The notes: generated from the letters alone by a model not told the origin. DNA of 47,211 nucleotides from Gemmata sp. (GCA_025055115.1 JANWYJ010000027.1:1-47211), one strand, 5' to 3'; counted from the stretch's first letter, positions 8,577 through 16,832 are shown. A program made the numbers and translations.

Positions 8577-9413
8577 ATGACTCTCTTCGCTTCTCTCCCA
8601 CCACTGACCCCGTTCCAGTACAACGTTGTCGACAATGTCTTCTCGTTGACAGTGGCCACGATGGGTGCTGCGGCCATTTTTTTCTTCGCCGCTCGGTCGC
8701 TGGTCGCTCCGAAGTTCCGCCCGGCCCTCATGGTTTCCGGCCTGGTGGTAGCGATCGCTTGCTACCACTACTTCATGATCCGGCTGAGCTGGCAGTCCGC
8801 ATACGCTTACAGCGACGGGGCATTCAACCCCACGGGCAAAGGGTTTAACGATTTTTACCGCTACGCTGACTGGATTCTCACGGTCCCCCTGCTGCTGGTC
8901 GAACTGGTCGCGGTGATGGGGCTGGCCAAGGAAGTCGCCCGCCCGCTGCTGACCAAGCTGGTGATCGCCGCCGCCCTGATGATCGGCCTCGGCTATCCGG
9001 GCGAAGTATCCCAAGACTGGACCACACTGATGATCTGGGGAATGCTGAGCACTCTTCCCTTCCTGTATATTCTGTACGTTCTGTGGGTGGAACTGGGCAA
9101 GTCGCTGGCCACCCAACCCGAGTCGGTGCGATCGCTGGTATCCTTGGCACGGATTCTGATTGTCATCACCTGGATGTTCTATCCGATCGCCTACGCGATT
9201 CGCGGTGATTCCCTGCCGGGGGCCATCCCGGGCATTATCCCCGAGAAGTCCGGGCTGGGGGTGGTCGGCACCCAAGTCGGATATGCGATTGCTGACCTGA
9301 CGGCCAAAGCCGGTTTTGGGATGCTGATCTTCTTCATTGCCCGAATCAAGACCGAAACCCTCTCCCCCGAGGAACGGGCCGAGCAATTGCAGGCCACGGC
9401 GCTGATGACCTGA
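8577..9413 (+). CDS. Proton-pumping rhodopsin of the proteorhodopsin/xanthorhodopsin group
   Basis: 278 residues and seven hydrophobic helices: a retinal-binding light-driven pump of the inner membrane. Helix C reads RYADWILTVPLLLVE, giving the outward proton-pump triad D98 (acceptor), T102 and E109 (donor). Helix B keeps H64, the partner of the acceptor Asp. Helix G has D240 and the Schiff-base lysine K244 (ADLTAK). L106 occupies the spectral-tuning site that favours green light. Aligning helix E on the YILYV segment shared with bacteriorhodopsin puts G155 at the W138 position, where xanthorhodopsin has the glycine that opens a carotenoid-binding fenestration. The ATG at 8577 is preceded by GGAG with 6-base spacing; a TTG four codons earlier lacks a site. 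It is the first gene of a seven-gene operon that supplies its own retinal. Confidence 0.96.
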   Translation: MTLFASLPPLTPFQYNVVDNVFSLTVATMGAAAIFFFAARSLVAPKFRPALMVSGLVVAIACYHYFMIRLSWQSAYAYSDGAFNPTGKGFNDFYRYADWILTVPLLLVELVAVMGLAKEVARPLLTKLVIAAALMIGLGYPGEVSQDWTTLMIWGMLSTLPFLYILYVLWVELGKSLATQPESVRSLVSLARILIVITWMFYPIAYAIRGDSLPGAIPGIIPEKSGLGVVGTQVGYAIADLTAKAGFGMLIFFIARIKTETLSPEERAEQLQATALMT

Positions 9414-9435
9414 TGCGTAGCGGAATGGCCCCGTG

Positions 9436-10263
9436 ATGGCCCAGGTCGTCACTCTGGCGGTGCTGGTCGCGGTGGTTGGGATGCCGCATGGCGGCCTCGA
9501 CCACCGATTCGGACGAGCACTTCTGCGCCCCGCCTTGGGGCCGCAATGGAGCATAGTATTCGTGGCTAGCTACCTAGCGGTGATGATGGTAGTCGTGGCC
9601 GGCTGGTGGTGGCTTCCTGGGCTGACTGTCGCTGGATTTGTGATTCTCTCCGCGGTCCATTTCGGACTGACGGAGGACCGATGCGATGCACCCATCGGCC
9701 TGGTACGCTCGGCCCTCTTCGGCGGAATGGTTGTTTGGGTGCCAGCATTGTTTTGGCCGGCGGAGTTCAGCCGGCTACTGACCTGGGTCATACCGCATAG
9801 CTCGGGGGGGGCGGAAATCATCGTGGCCCCGGCGTTTCAGACGATGCTTGCTGCCATGCTGCCGATCACGCTCGCATGGGCATTCGCCACCTCCCTGTGG
9901 TGCGGAATCCGGGTCATGGTGTTCATCGTTCTTTTCGCTGTCACACCGCCGCTAGTCAGCTTCGCGTTGTACTTCTGCGGTTGGCATTCGGGCATCGAAC
10001 TTTACCGCCTGAGTCGCCAGGCGAACCCACACAATGTGTGGTCCGGTTTGGCCCGGGTTGTCCGTGCAGCCATCCCCCTGGCCAGCCTGGCGGTAGTCAT
10101 GATCGCTGTCGGTGGCTGGGTTGTGGCGCGGGATCGCCCGCTGACGCCGGCGCTGGTTCAAACCATCTTTATCGGGCTGAGTGTGGTGGCCGTACCCCAC
10201 ATGCTCTTGCACTGGATGGCCATCCGACGAAACCTCAATCCGTTCGCAGAGATCGACTCGTGA
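9436..10263 (+). CDS. blh: Beta-carotene 15,15'-dioxygenase, Brp/Blh family
   Basis: 275 residues, a polytopic membrane enzyme that cleaves beta-carotene into two retinals. The family's iron-binding histidine motifs are all present: GMPHGGLDH (H18, H23), VHF (H75), YFCGWHS (H184) and PHMLLH (H255, H259). Start: GTG at 9433 and ATG at 9436 are adjacent codons; ATG is preferred, and neither has a strong ribosome-binding site. It begins 22 bases after the rhodopsin stop, and its TGA overlaps the GTG of crtY. Within this operon its role is to deliver the chromophore to the opsin. The first 15 residues are already hydrophobic, so there is no separate signal peptide. Confidence 0.94.
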   Translation: MAQVVTLAVLVAVVGMPHGGLDHRFGRALLRPALGPQWSIVFVASYLAVMMVVVAGWWWLPGLTVAGFVILSAVHFGLTEDRCDAPIGLVRSALFGGMVVWVPALFWPAEFSRLLTWVIPHSSGGAEIIVAPAFQTMLAAMLPITLAWAFATSLWCGIRVMVFIVLFAVTPPLVSFALYFCGWHSGIELYRLSRQANPHNVWSGLARVVRAAIPLASLAVVMIAVGGWVVARDRPLTPALVQTIFIGLSVVAVPHMLLHWMAIRRNLNPFAEIDS

Positions 10264-11396
10264 CCGACTACGACTACATCCTGGTTGGTGGCGGGTTGCA
10301 AAGTGGCCTGTTGGCGCTGGCCTTGGCGGACCGACGACCGGGAGTGCACGTATGCATGGTGGAGGCCGCCGACCGAATCGGTGGCAACCACACTTGGTCG
10401 TTCCATGCGGCCGATGTTCCACCCGATGTTTCACGTCTGATTGAACCACTCGTGGTGGCCGCGTGGCCGGCCTACGAAGTGCGGTTCCGCGACCATACCC
10501 GTGTCGTTCCGTCGCGGTATGCATCTGTTACTTCGGAACGCTTTGAGGCTGTCGTGCGTCGGACGATCGCCCTCCACGGCTGGGACCTACACCTCGGAAC
10601 GGCCGCCACCGCTGTTACAGCCGAGCGTGTGACGCTCGACTCGGGGGCCACCCTCCACGGGCGATGCATTATCGATGCCCGTGGGCCAAGTGGGGTCACC
10701 GGGGGGTGTGGGTATCAGAAGTTTCTCGGCCTGGAGGTGGAGACGGACTCTCCTTGGCCCGATCAGCTTCCGGTCATGATGGATGCGTCCGTACCCCAAG
10801 ACGACGGCTTCCATTTCGTTTATACGCTGCCGTTGGCGCCCACTCGTGTGTTGGTCGAAGACACCTACTTCGCAGATGGACCTGAACTCGACCGCACGGT
10901 TGCCCGCCAACGGATCGAGGCTTACTTGTGCCAACGGGTCCGTCGGTGGCGGGTGATGCGGGAAGAATCCGGTGTGCTGCCGATGCCGTGGCACACCCCC
11001 TCAGCCCAGCCGCCGGGGGGTCCGTTGGTCAGTGGCTACGCGGGCGGCTGGTTCCACCCCGCCACGGGATATTCATTCCCCGTGGCTTTGCGCTTGGCGC
11101 TGACGATAGCCACCGTGCCGCCGCAGGAGGCTGCCCGGGCAGCGGCTGCTCTGGCGCGGCGGCTGTGCCCACGCTGGTGGTTTGCTCGCTTTCTGAACCG
11201 TCTCCTCTTCCGGCTGGTCCCCCCCCACGCCCGCTGGCAAGTGTTCGCTCGGCTCTATCGGACGCTCCCGCCGGCGGTCTTGGCACGATTTTACGCCCTC
11301 GAGTTCTCCGCCGCCGACGCCGCCCGCATCATAGTGGGCCGTCCACCGCGGATCAACCCGCTCCGCGCGTTTGGCCTCTCCTGGAGTAACCCATGA
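10260..11396 (+). CDS. crtY: Lycopene beta-cyclase, CrtY type
   Basis: 378 residues. It cyclises both ends of lycopene to give beta-carotene. The N-terminus carries the dinucleotide-binding motif DYILVGGGLQSGLLAL (residues 5-20) and the CrtY signature GGNHTWSFH (41-49). GGWFHPATGYSFP toward the C-terminus is also typical. The start is a GTG at 10260 that overlaps the blh stop by 4 bases (GTGA), so the two are probably translationally coupled. The frame is open upstream inside blh, but that extension has no family similarity and was rejected. The 3' end overlaps crtE by 4 bases. Its length matches the family. Confidence 0.93.
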   Translation: MTDYDYILVGGGLQSGLLALALADRRPGVHVCMVEAADRIGGNHTWSFHAADVPPDVSRLIEPLVVAAWPAYEVRFRDHTRVVPSRYASVTSERFEAVVRRTIALHGWDLHLGTAATAVTAERVTLDSGATLHGRCIIDARGPSGVTGGCGYQKFLGLEVETDSPWPDQLPVMMDASVPQDDGFHFVYTLPLAPTRVLVEDTYFADGPELDRTVARQRIEAYLCQRVRRWRVMREESGVLPMPWHTPSAQPPGGPLVSGYAGGWFHPATGYSFPVALRLALTIATVPPQEAARAAAALARRLCPRWWFARFLNRLLFRLVPPHARWQVFARLYRTLPPAVLARFYALEFSAADAARIIVGRPPRINPLRAFGLSWSNP

Positions 11397-12427
11397 TTGT
11401 CACTGAACCTGTGGCAGCGTCGCCGCAGATGCTGGTGCCACCGGCGGAATCGGATACCCTCACGGCACTGGTTCAGTCGGTCCGCCCCGCGCCCGCGGGC
11501 ATCCCCCAATCGCTCTGGGACGCAGCCCTGGTCGGACCGATCGCGGAGTTCCTGTCTCGCCCGGGCAAGCGCTTCCGCGGTCGGTTGGTGGAGTTGTCGT
11601 GGCGCTTGGCCGGCGGTCGTGGTAATCCCCCCCCGGAACTGCCAGTGGTCGTTGAGTTGCTCCACGCCGGTTCACTGATTGTGGACGACATCGAGGATGA
11701 TTCGGTACAGCGCCGCGGCCGGGCTGCGCTCCACCGTCAGGTCGGGCTACCACTGGCTCTCAATGCTGGCAATTGGCTTTACTTTTGGCCGCTTTCCCTC
11801 TTAGGGCGGATGGGCTTTCCGTGTTCTATCGAACGCGAGATGCACCGACGCGCGGTCGATGCTGTCCGGCGCTGCCACGAAGGGCAGGCTCTCGACCTGG
11901 CGGCCCGTCTGGGGGAGCTGCATCCATCCGACATCCCTGCTGTGGCCCACACGATCAGTGCTTGGAAAACCGGCAGCCTGATGGCTCTGGCAGCGGAGCT
12001 GGGGGCGATCGCGGCTAAGGCCGAGCCGGCCATTACGGATGCCCTGGCGCTCTTCGGCGAGCGTCTGGGCGTGGGGCTGCAAATGTACAACGACCTATCG
12101 GAACTGACGGGAGCTGCGGGACCACTCAAATGCACGGAAGATTTGCTCCACGGACGGGTGACGTGGCCTTGGGCCTGGGCCGCCCAACGGCTGCCGGCGG
12201 CTCTCTTCGATGCTCTACAGGCCCGCGGGGCGAAGTTGGCTGCTGGGTCTGGCGATGCCGGTGCCCTGGCACGCGACCTGCGCACGGCCCTTGGCCCGGA
12301 TCCGGCCCAGCCGATCCGAGCGTGGCTGGCGGATGCCGTCGCGGACCTTTCAACCGCGGTTCTCCCCGGACCCGCTCTGGAGGAAGTGCGGGCCGAGATA
12401 GCGCGGCTGGAGGTATCCTATGCCTGA
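11393..12427 (+). CDS. crtE: Geranylgeranyl diphosphate synthase-like polyprenyl synthetase
   Basis: 344 residues, trans-isoprenyl diphosphate synthase fold, expected to supply GGPP to phytoene synthase. The substrate-binding GKRFR (58-62), the first Asp-rich motif DDIED (98-102) and the KTGSL segment near 192 are conserved. The second Asp-rich motif, normally DDxxD, reads NDLSE (233-237), so two of the usual acidic positions differ. Activity may be altered, or this may be a lineage variant. The first 40 residues are an extension of low conservation. The ATG overlaps the crtY stop (ATGA), and the stop overlaps crtI by 8 bases. A second prenyl synthase fused to DUF116 lies at 44816-46618, so this one is probably dedicated to carotenoids. 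Confidence 0.88.
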   Translation: MIVTEPVAASPQMLVPPAESDTLTALVQSVRPAPAGIPQSLWDAALVGPIAEFLSRPGKRFRGRLVELSWRLAGGRGNPPPELPVVVELLHAGSLIVDDIEDDSVQRRGRAALHRQVGLPLALNAGNWLYFWPLSLLGRMGFPCSIEREMHRRAVDAVRRCHEGQALDLAARLGELHPSDIPAVAHTISAWKTGSLMALAAELGAIAAKAEPAITDALALFGERLGVGLQMYNDLSELTGAAGPLKCTEDLLHGRVTWPWAWAAQRLPAALFDALQARGAKLAAGSGDAGALARDLRTALGPDPAQPIRAWLADAVADLSTAVLPGPALEEVRAEIARLEVSYA

Positions 12428-13919
12428 CCTGCGGGCTGCAGTCATCGGCAGTGGCTTTGGCGGGCTGGCCGCCGCATGCCGGTTGCAGGCGCTGGGGGTG
12501 CGCACAACTCTCTTCGAAGCCCGCGACCGACCCGGCGGCCGGGCCTATGTCTATCACGACGCCGGTTTCACGTTCGACGCCGGGCCAACCGTCATCACGG
12601 CCCCCGAGTGCTTGGAGGAAGTGTTTCAAGCGGGCGGTCGTCGCCTCGCGGATTACGTCGAGCTTCTGCCCGTCACCCCACTGTATCGACTCATCTGGCC
12701 GGATGGGGTGCGATTCGACTACGTGCAAGATGAGGCGGCGTTACTCGAACAAATCCGTCGCCTTCACCCCGCCGACGCCGACGGCTACCGCCGCTTCGCC
12801 GCCTATGCCCGGAGGGTCTTCGAGAAGGGTTATGTCGAACTGGGGGCCAAGCCATTCCTACGCTTCTGGGACATGGTGAAGGTGGCCCCGCACCTGGCCC
12901 GATTGCGCGCCGACCGCAGCGTTTACCAAACGGTGGCCCGCTTCGTGACCGACGAGCACCTGCGGCAAGCGTTCAGCTTCCACCCGCTGTTGATCGGTGG
13001 CCATCCGTATGAGACCAGCGCCATTTACACACTCATCCACCACATCGAACGCGCCTGGGGAGTGTTCTTCCCCCGCGGTGGAACCGGTGCATTGGTGAAT
13101 GCCTTCGTCCGGTTGTTGGCCGACCTCGGTGGCGAGTTACGCCTCAATGCCCCGGTCCGCGCGGTGCGCGTCGCGATGCGGGCCAAGGGTCGCAGCGCCA
13201 TTCATCATGTGACCACGGACGCGGCCGGGACCGAGCCATTCGACCTCGTGGTATCGAACGCCGACGTGTATCACACCTATGCAACCTTGTACCGCCAGAC
13301 TCCGCAAGCGGCCCCGACGGTCCGCCGACTCGAGCGAATGGAGTGGTCGATGTCGCTGGTCGTGATCTACTTCGGTACCAATGTCCGCTATCCTGAGTTG
13401 GCTCATCACACCATCCTGTTCGGCCCGCGGTACAAAGGGTTACTCGACGACATTTTTCACGGCGCTCGGCTCCCGGAAGACTTCAGCCTTTATCTTCACG
13501 CCCCCACGGTGACCGATCCATCGCTGGCACCGCCAGGGTGCGAAGCGTTTTATGTCCTCAGCCCGGTGCCGCACCTGGGCCGAGCACCGATCGACTGGGC
13601 GGTGGAAGGGCCGCGCTATGCCGACCGGATTCTGGAGCGTCTGGAAGAACATCTGCCCGGCCTGCGGCGGCATATCGTCACGCGGCGGGTGTTCACACCG
13701 GCGGATTTTGCCACGGTACTCAACGCACGGCATGGTTCGGCGTTCTCGGTCGCTCCCCGGCTGACCCAAAGTGCCTACTTCCGCCTCCCCAATCGCGATC
13801 GCTATATTCCCGGCCTTTATCTCGTCGGTGCCGGCACACACCCCGGGGCGGGTGTACCGGGGGTCGTGAACTCCGCGAAAGCGACGGTGTCTGTCATCGC
13901 CCAGGACTATCAGCTATGA
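12420..13919 (+). CDS. crtI: Phytoene desaturase, CrtI type
   Basis: 499 residues, FAD-dependent, converting phytoene to lycopene. The N-terminal dinucleotide fold is clear (AAVIGSGFGGLAAACRL, then FEARDRPGGRA). The C-terminus carries the bacterial CrtI signature GAGTHPGAGVPGVV near 474-487. Length fits four-step CrtI enzymes of about 490-510 residues. Together with CrtY downstream in the pathway, lycopene is the expected product. The ATG is preceded by GGAGG at 12409-12413 with 6-base spacing, the best ribosome-binding site in the operon. It overlaps crtE by 8 bases and crtB by 4 (ATGA). Specificity is inferred from context, since the CrtI family also includes ketolases and diapophytoene enzymes. 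Confidence 0.94.
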   Translation: MPDLRAAVIGSGFGGLAAACRLQALGVRTTLFEARDRPGGRAYVYHDAGFTFDAGPTVITAPECLEEVFQAGGRRLADYVELLPVTPLYRLIWPDGVRFDYVQDEAALLEQIRRLHPADADGYRRFAAYARRVFEKGYVELGAKPFLRFWDMVKVAPHLARLRADRSVYQTVARFVTDEHLRQAFSFHPLLIGGHPYETSAIYTLIHHIERAWGVFFPRGGTGALVNAFVRLLADLGGELRLNAPVRAVRVAMRAKGRSAIHHVTTDAAGTEPFDLVVSNADVYHTYATLYRQTPQAAPTVRRLERMEWSMSLVVIYFGTNVRYPELAHHTILFGPRYKGLLDDIFHGARLPEDFSLYLHAPTVTDPSLAPPGCEAFYVLSPVPHLGRAPIDWAVEGPRYADRILERLEEHLPGLRRHIVTRRVFTPADFATVLNARHGSAFSVAPRLTQSAYFRLPNRDRYIPGLYLVGAGTHPGAGVPGVVNSAKATVSVIAQDYQL

Positions 13920-14821
13920 ACGAGCGCGAGGTGATCCGCCGCCACTCCAAAAGCTTCGCCCTGGCCGCTCGGCTTCTGCCACCGATCGAGCGCCAGCGGG
14001 CCGAGGCCCTCTATGCCTGGTGCCGGACCGCCGATGACCAGATCGACCAGGCTCTGGAACCGGCGGCTGCGGTGGCAGCGCTGGCCGAACTGCGCCGCGA
14101 AGTCGAGGACGTGTACGCGGGGCGGCCGGTCAGCACTCCAGCCGCCGTTGCCTTGCGGCGAGTTGTGGAAACATGCAGTCTTCCACGCGAATACCCGCTG
14201 GAGATGCTCGCGGGCTTCGCCATGGACGTTGCGGGCACACGTTACGTGACCGAGGCTGACTTGCTCCTGTACTGCTACCGGGTCGCCGGCGTGGTGGGGC
14301 TGATGATGTGCCATGCCCTGGGGGTTACGGAGGAAGAAGCCCTCCCGCACGCGGCCGACCTGGGCATTGCGATGCAATTGACAAACATCGCCCGCGACGT
14401 GGCCGACGACTGGGCACGCGGCCGACTGTACCTGCCGGCCACATGGTTGGCCCGATCGCCTACCCCAGGGGAACCCCTCCAGGATGAACTGCTTGTCCCA
14501 GCCGTGCGGCAGTGCCTGGCTTTGGCCGAACGCTATTACCGATCCGGGGAGCTGGGTTTCCAATACCTTACGCCGCGGTGCCGGTTTTCCGTTCGCGTGG
14601 CGGCGCGGGTGTATCAGGCCATCGGTTGGCAAATCGCCGCCCGCGGATACCGACCTTCCGCCGGACGTGCCGTCCTAAGCCAACCGCGAAAATGGCTGTT
14701 CCTTGTTCGAGCGATGATACAAACGCTGTGGGAGGGGCTGACTCCCAGCCGTCTGGCCCGCCGACGGAGACTTCACCCCCTCCCGGTTTACTCTCCGAAC
14801 TTTGAGGTGCAACATGCCTAA
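13916..14821 (+). CDS. crtB: Phytoene synthase
   Basis: 301 residues, squalene/phytoene synthase family. It joins two GGPP head to head to form phytoene. The first Asp-rich motif is in WCRTADDQID (residues 36-44) and the second in TNIARDVADDWARGRLYLP near 155-173. Both are intact. The N-terminal HSKSFALAARLLPP is characteristic. The ATG overlaps the crtI stop by 4 bases. A much longer frame open upstream lies inside crtI and was rejected. The 3' end overlaps the next small gene by 8 bases. Being surrounded by carotenoid genes favours phytoene over squalene as the product. Confidence 0.94.
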   Translation: MNEREVIRRHSKSFALAARLLPPIERQRAEALYAWCRTADDQIDQALEPAAAVAALAELRREVEDVYAGRPVSTPAAVALRRVVETCSLPREYPLEMLAGFAMDVAGTRYVTEADLLLYCYRVAGVVGLMMCHALGVTEEEALPHAADLGIAMQLTNIARDVADDWARGRLYLPATWLARSPTPGEPLQDELLVPAVRQCLALAERYYRSGELGFQYLTPRCRFSVRVAARVYQAIGWQIAARGYRPSAGRAVLSQPRKWLFLVRAMIQTLWEGLTPSRLARRRRLHPLPVYSPNFEVQHA

Positions 14822-15071
14822 CGTTCCGCCATCCTGGCAGCAGGCCGCATCCACAGCGGCTTTCGCTGTGGCTTTGACAGCGATCATGGGGGTTGCCTTG
14901 TTTGTCACAGTCGGTATGAACCCCAAATCTCACGAATACTCCTATTTACCCTGGTACTACGCGGCCGGTTGTGCGGTCGCGGCACTCTTCTTCCACCGCC
15001 TCAGCCGCTGGCTAGACCGACCCGCTCCTGGAGTTGTGCCGTCCGAACTACGGACGACGACCGAAAAATAG
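14814..15071 (+). CDS. Small two-helix membrane protein ending the rhodopsin operon
   Basis: 85 residues, no recognised family. Two hydrophobic stretches, about residues 11-35 and 45-62, are separated by a polar loop containing NPKSHEYSYLP. The second ends in HRLSRWLDRP, so the C-terminal tail is probably cytoplasmic by the positive-inside rule. The ATG overlaps the crtB stop by 8 bases, and the frame keeps the operon's phase and overlap style, which argues it is real and co-translated. It is too small and lacks the histidine motifs to be a carotenoid hydroxylase or ketolase. The last residues (RTTTEK) and the stop lie inside a 26-base repeat that recurs at 15124-15150, so the C-terminus may have been altered by duplication. 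Confidence 0.75.
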   Translation: MPNVPPSWQQAASTAAFAVALTAIMGVALFVTVGMNPKSHEYSYLPWYYAAGCAVAALFFHRLSRWLDRPAPGVVPSELRTTTEK

Positions 15072-15150
15072 GCTGTCGCCAGCGGTTGTCGTAGCTCGTT
15101 AGAAATATCCCGATGGCTTGGAGCTACGGACGACGACCGAAAAAATAGGC
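15048..15150. repeat. Direct repeat at the 3' end of the rhodopsin operon
   Basis: CTACGGACGACGACCGAAAA plus TAGGC occurs at 15048-15073 and again at 15124-15150, the second with one extra A. Weaker similarity continues about 20 bases further in both copies. The first copy contains the stop codon of the 85-residue protein. Offset is 76-77 bases. Confidence 0.85.
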
Positions 15151-15256
15151 CACTGCCCGCGGTTCTTGCACCAGGTCCGGTGTGTTGCGGTACCCCCCCC
15201 GTTTTTTCTGACTTTTTCGCATTTGGGAACGGTCGGGAGCCGCGGCTTCCACGAAT

Positions 15257-15330
15257 CGTTTCGTCACGAGCGTGGTGACAGCCAGCCCGAACACCGTTTC
15301 GTCACAAGCGTGGTGACAGCCAGCCCGAAC
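15257..15330. repeat. 36-base near-tandem direct repeat
   Basis: Two copies, 15257-15292 and 15295-15330, separated by 2 bases. Shared core GCGTGGTGACAGCCAGCCCG; one mismatch (G/A) in 36 bases. Confidence 0.9.
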
Positions 15331-15498
15331 CATCCTTCCCGATCCGCTATCAAGCCGCGATCTGGTGACCAACACGCGCAGAGATCGTCCAGGATGCCGC
15401 GGAGCGGTCACTGCCGGTGGACGACTGGAGCCAGCCTCTCTCGGTTGACTTTTTGTGCTTGGCCCGCCTGGCGTCGGTGTGGGCGATAGGGGACCCCT

Positions 15499-15606
15499 TC
15501 GGTGAGCGGAACCGCGTCGGTCGCATCGATCACAACGCGATTAGCGTAAAGAACATTTCATCCTGCAGCCGCTCGGTGAGCGGAACCGCGTCGGTCGCAT
15601 GGATCA
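15499..15606. repeat. 34-base direct repeat pair
   Basis: Copies at 15499-15532 and 15573-15606 share the core GTGAGCGGAACCGCGTCGGT, with one mismatch in 34 bases and an offset of 74 bases. This is close to the 73-77-base offset of several other pairs in the two regions flanking the rhodopsin operon. Confidence 0.9.
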
Positions 15607-15831
15607 GAATGACGAACCTCCGATGGTGAGCCGCTAGCGGTTCGTCCAGAAACCATGATCCCGTTCAGGGCCATGACCCCGCTTATCCTCCACTGGGGTC
15701 GTGGATGATCGCCCCTTCTTGGTGCCAATTCTGACATATCCATTCATGGTGGTTTGGTGTAATCTGATGGATAAAAAGTCCGGTGATCGCTTCCGGTCGA
15801 TCATCGGCGAGCAGTCATGAGGGGGGGACCT

Positions 15832-16821
15832 ATGGCACAGCGGCGGGCATTCACACTGATTGAACTTCTGGTTGTGATTGCGATTATTGCCCTTTTGATT
15901 GGGCTTTTACTGCCCGCGGTGCAGAAGGTTCGCGCCGCGGCGGCGCGGTCGAAGTGTCAGAATAACCTCAAACAAATCGGCCTAGCTTTGCATCATTACC
16001 AAACGACGGTGGGAACGTATCCGACGGTGTCAGAATTGCCCAAGGGCCGGACGTCGCAACCGTGGTCGGCCCATGCTCGCTTGTTACCCTATTTGGAACA
16101 AGAGAGCCTGCACAAGTTGATTGATTGGAATACCGTGCCCAATGACTATACTAGCCGTCCGAATGTCGCTCGGGTGCGGGTTGCGGTATACATCTGCCCC
16201 AGCGAAATCAACGATCGCGAACGGGTTACCCCCAACATCGTTCACTATCCGCTGTGCTATGGCTTCAACGAAGGGACGTGGTTCGTCTACGATCCGGTCA
16301 GCGGCCAACACGGCGATGGGGCCTTTGCCCCCAATCTATGGACGAAACCCAGCGACTACAGCGATGGGATGTCCAACACCTTGGGGTTGGCGGAAGTCAA
16401 GGCCTACCAACCCAACATGTGGGACTCCCTGAAACCCGACACACTCGGTGTTCCCCCCCCCAATAGTCCTGCCGACCTGGCCCCGTATTATGGCGGAACT
16501 GTGGATGGCAACGGCCATACGGAATGGGTGGAGGGCGACGTGCGGGAAACCGGGGTTACGACCGCCTTCACGCCGAACACCTTGGTAGCGTACACTGCAA
16601 ATGGGGTGACTCAAGACATCGATTTCACCTCGTCGCGCGATGGCGAATCCATCACCGCCCCCACCTATGCCGCTATCACCGCACGCAGCTATCACACGGG
16701 TTTGGTGAATGTGATGTTGATGGATGGTTCGGTCCGTTCGGTGCGCGATGGCATCGATCGCACGGTGTGGCGGGCCTTGGGGACGCGGGCCGGCGGCGAG
16801 ACGATCCCCAGCGACTACTGA
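15832..16821 (+). CDS. DUF1559 prepilin-like protein
   Basis: 329 residues. The N-terminus has the class III/type IV prepilin-like cleavage and methylation segment ([20 protein letters not shown]), followed by [20 protein letters not shown] and a large extracytoplasmic domain. This is the DUF1559 family, greatly expanded in Planctomycetota, whose function is unknown; pseudopilin-like surface assembly is presumed. The C-terminal [16 protein letters not shown] is the family's H-X9-DG-like ending. The ATG at 15832 follows a G-rich ribosome-binding stretch; an ATG at 15817 is also in frame. It is followed 11 bases later by a small membrane protein gene, probably in the same operon. Confidence 0.93.
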   Translation: MAQRRAFTLIELLVVIAIIALLIGLLLPAVQKVRAAAARSKCQNNLKQIGLALHHYQTTVGTYPTVSELPKGRTSQPWSAHARLLPYLEQESLHKLIDWNTVPNDYTSRPNVARVRVAVYICPSEINDRERVTPNIVHYPLCYGFNEGTWFVYDPVSGQHGDGAFAPNLWTKPSDYSDGMSNTLGLAEVKAYQPNMWDSLKPDTLGVPPPNSPADLAPYYGGTVDGNGHTEWVEGDVRETGVTTAFTPNTLVAYTANGVTQDIDFTSSRDGESITAPTYAAITARSYHTGLVNVMLMDGSVRSVRDGIDRTVWRALGTRAGGETIPSDY

Positions 16822-16832
16822 GTGAGGCTTCT

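Larger units (their letters stand above)
15072..15831. other. Repeat-rich gene-free region right of the rhodopsin operon
   Basis: 760 bases without a convincing gene. Three pairs of imperfect direct repeats lie here (15048/15124, 15257/15295 and 15499/15573). No terminator hairpin with a T-tract is evident after the operon. A TAATCT box at 15761-15766 could belong to the promoter of the DUF1559 gene, but I see no matching -35. Short frames in the region give no recognisable protein. Confidence 0.6.

Noticed and set aside
8478-9554. Long minus-strand frame opposite the rhodopsin gene
   Set aside because: Coding shadow in GC-rich DNA. The plus-strand product has every rhodopsin motif, while the shadow has none.
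9876-10259. N-terminal extension of the crtY frame inside blh
   Set aside because: No family similarity. The GTG at 10260 gives the normal lycopene cyclase N-terminus and length.
13538-13915. N-terminal extension of the crtB frame inside crtI
   Set aside because: crtI is well conserved here, and the ATG at 13916 gives a standard phytoene synthase.
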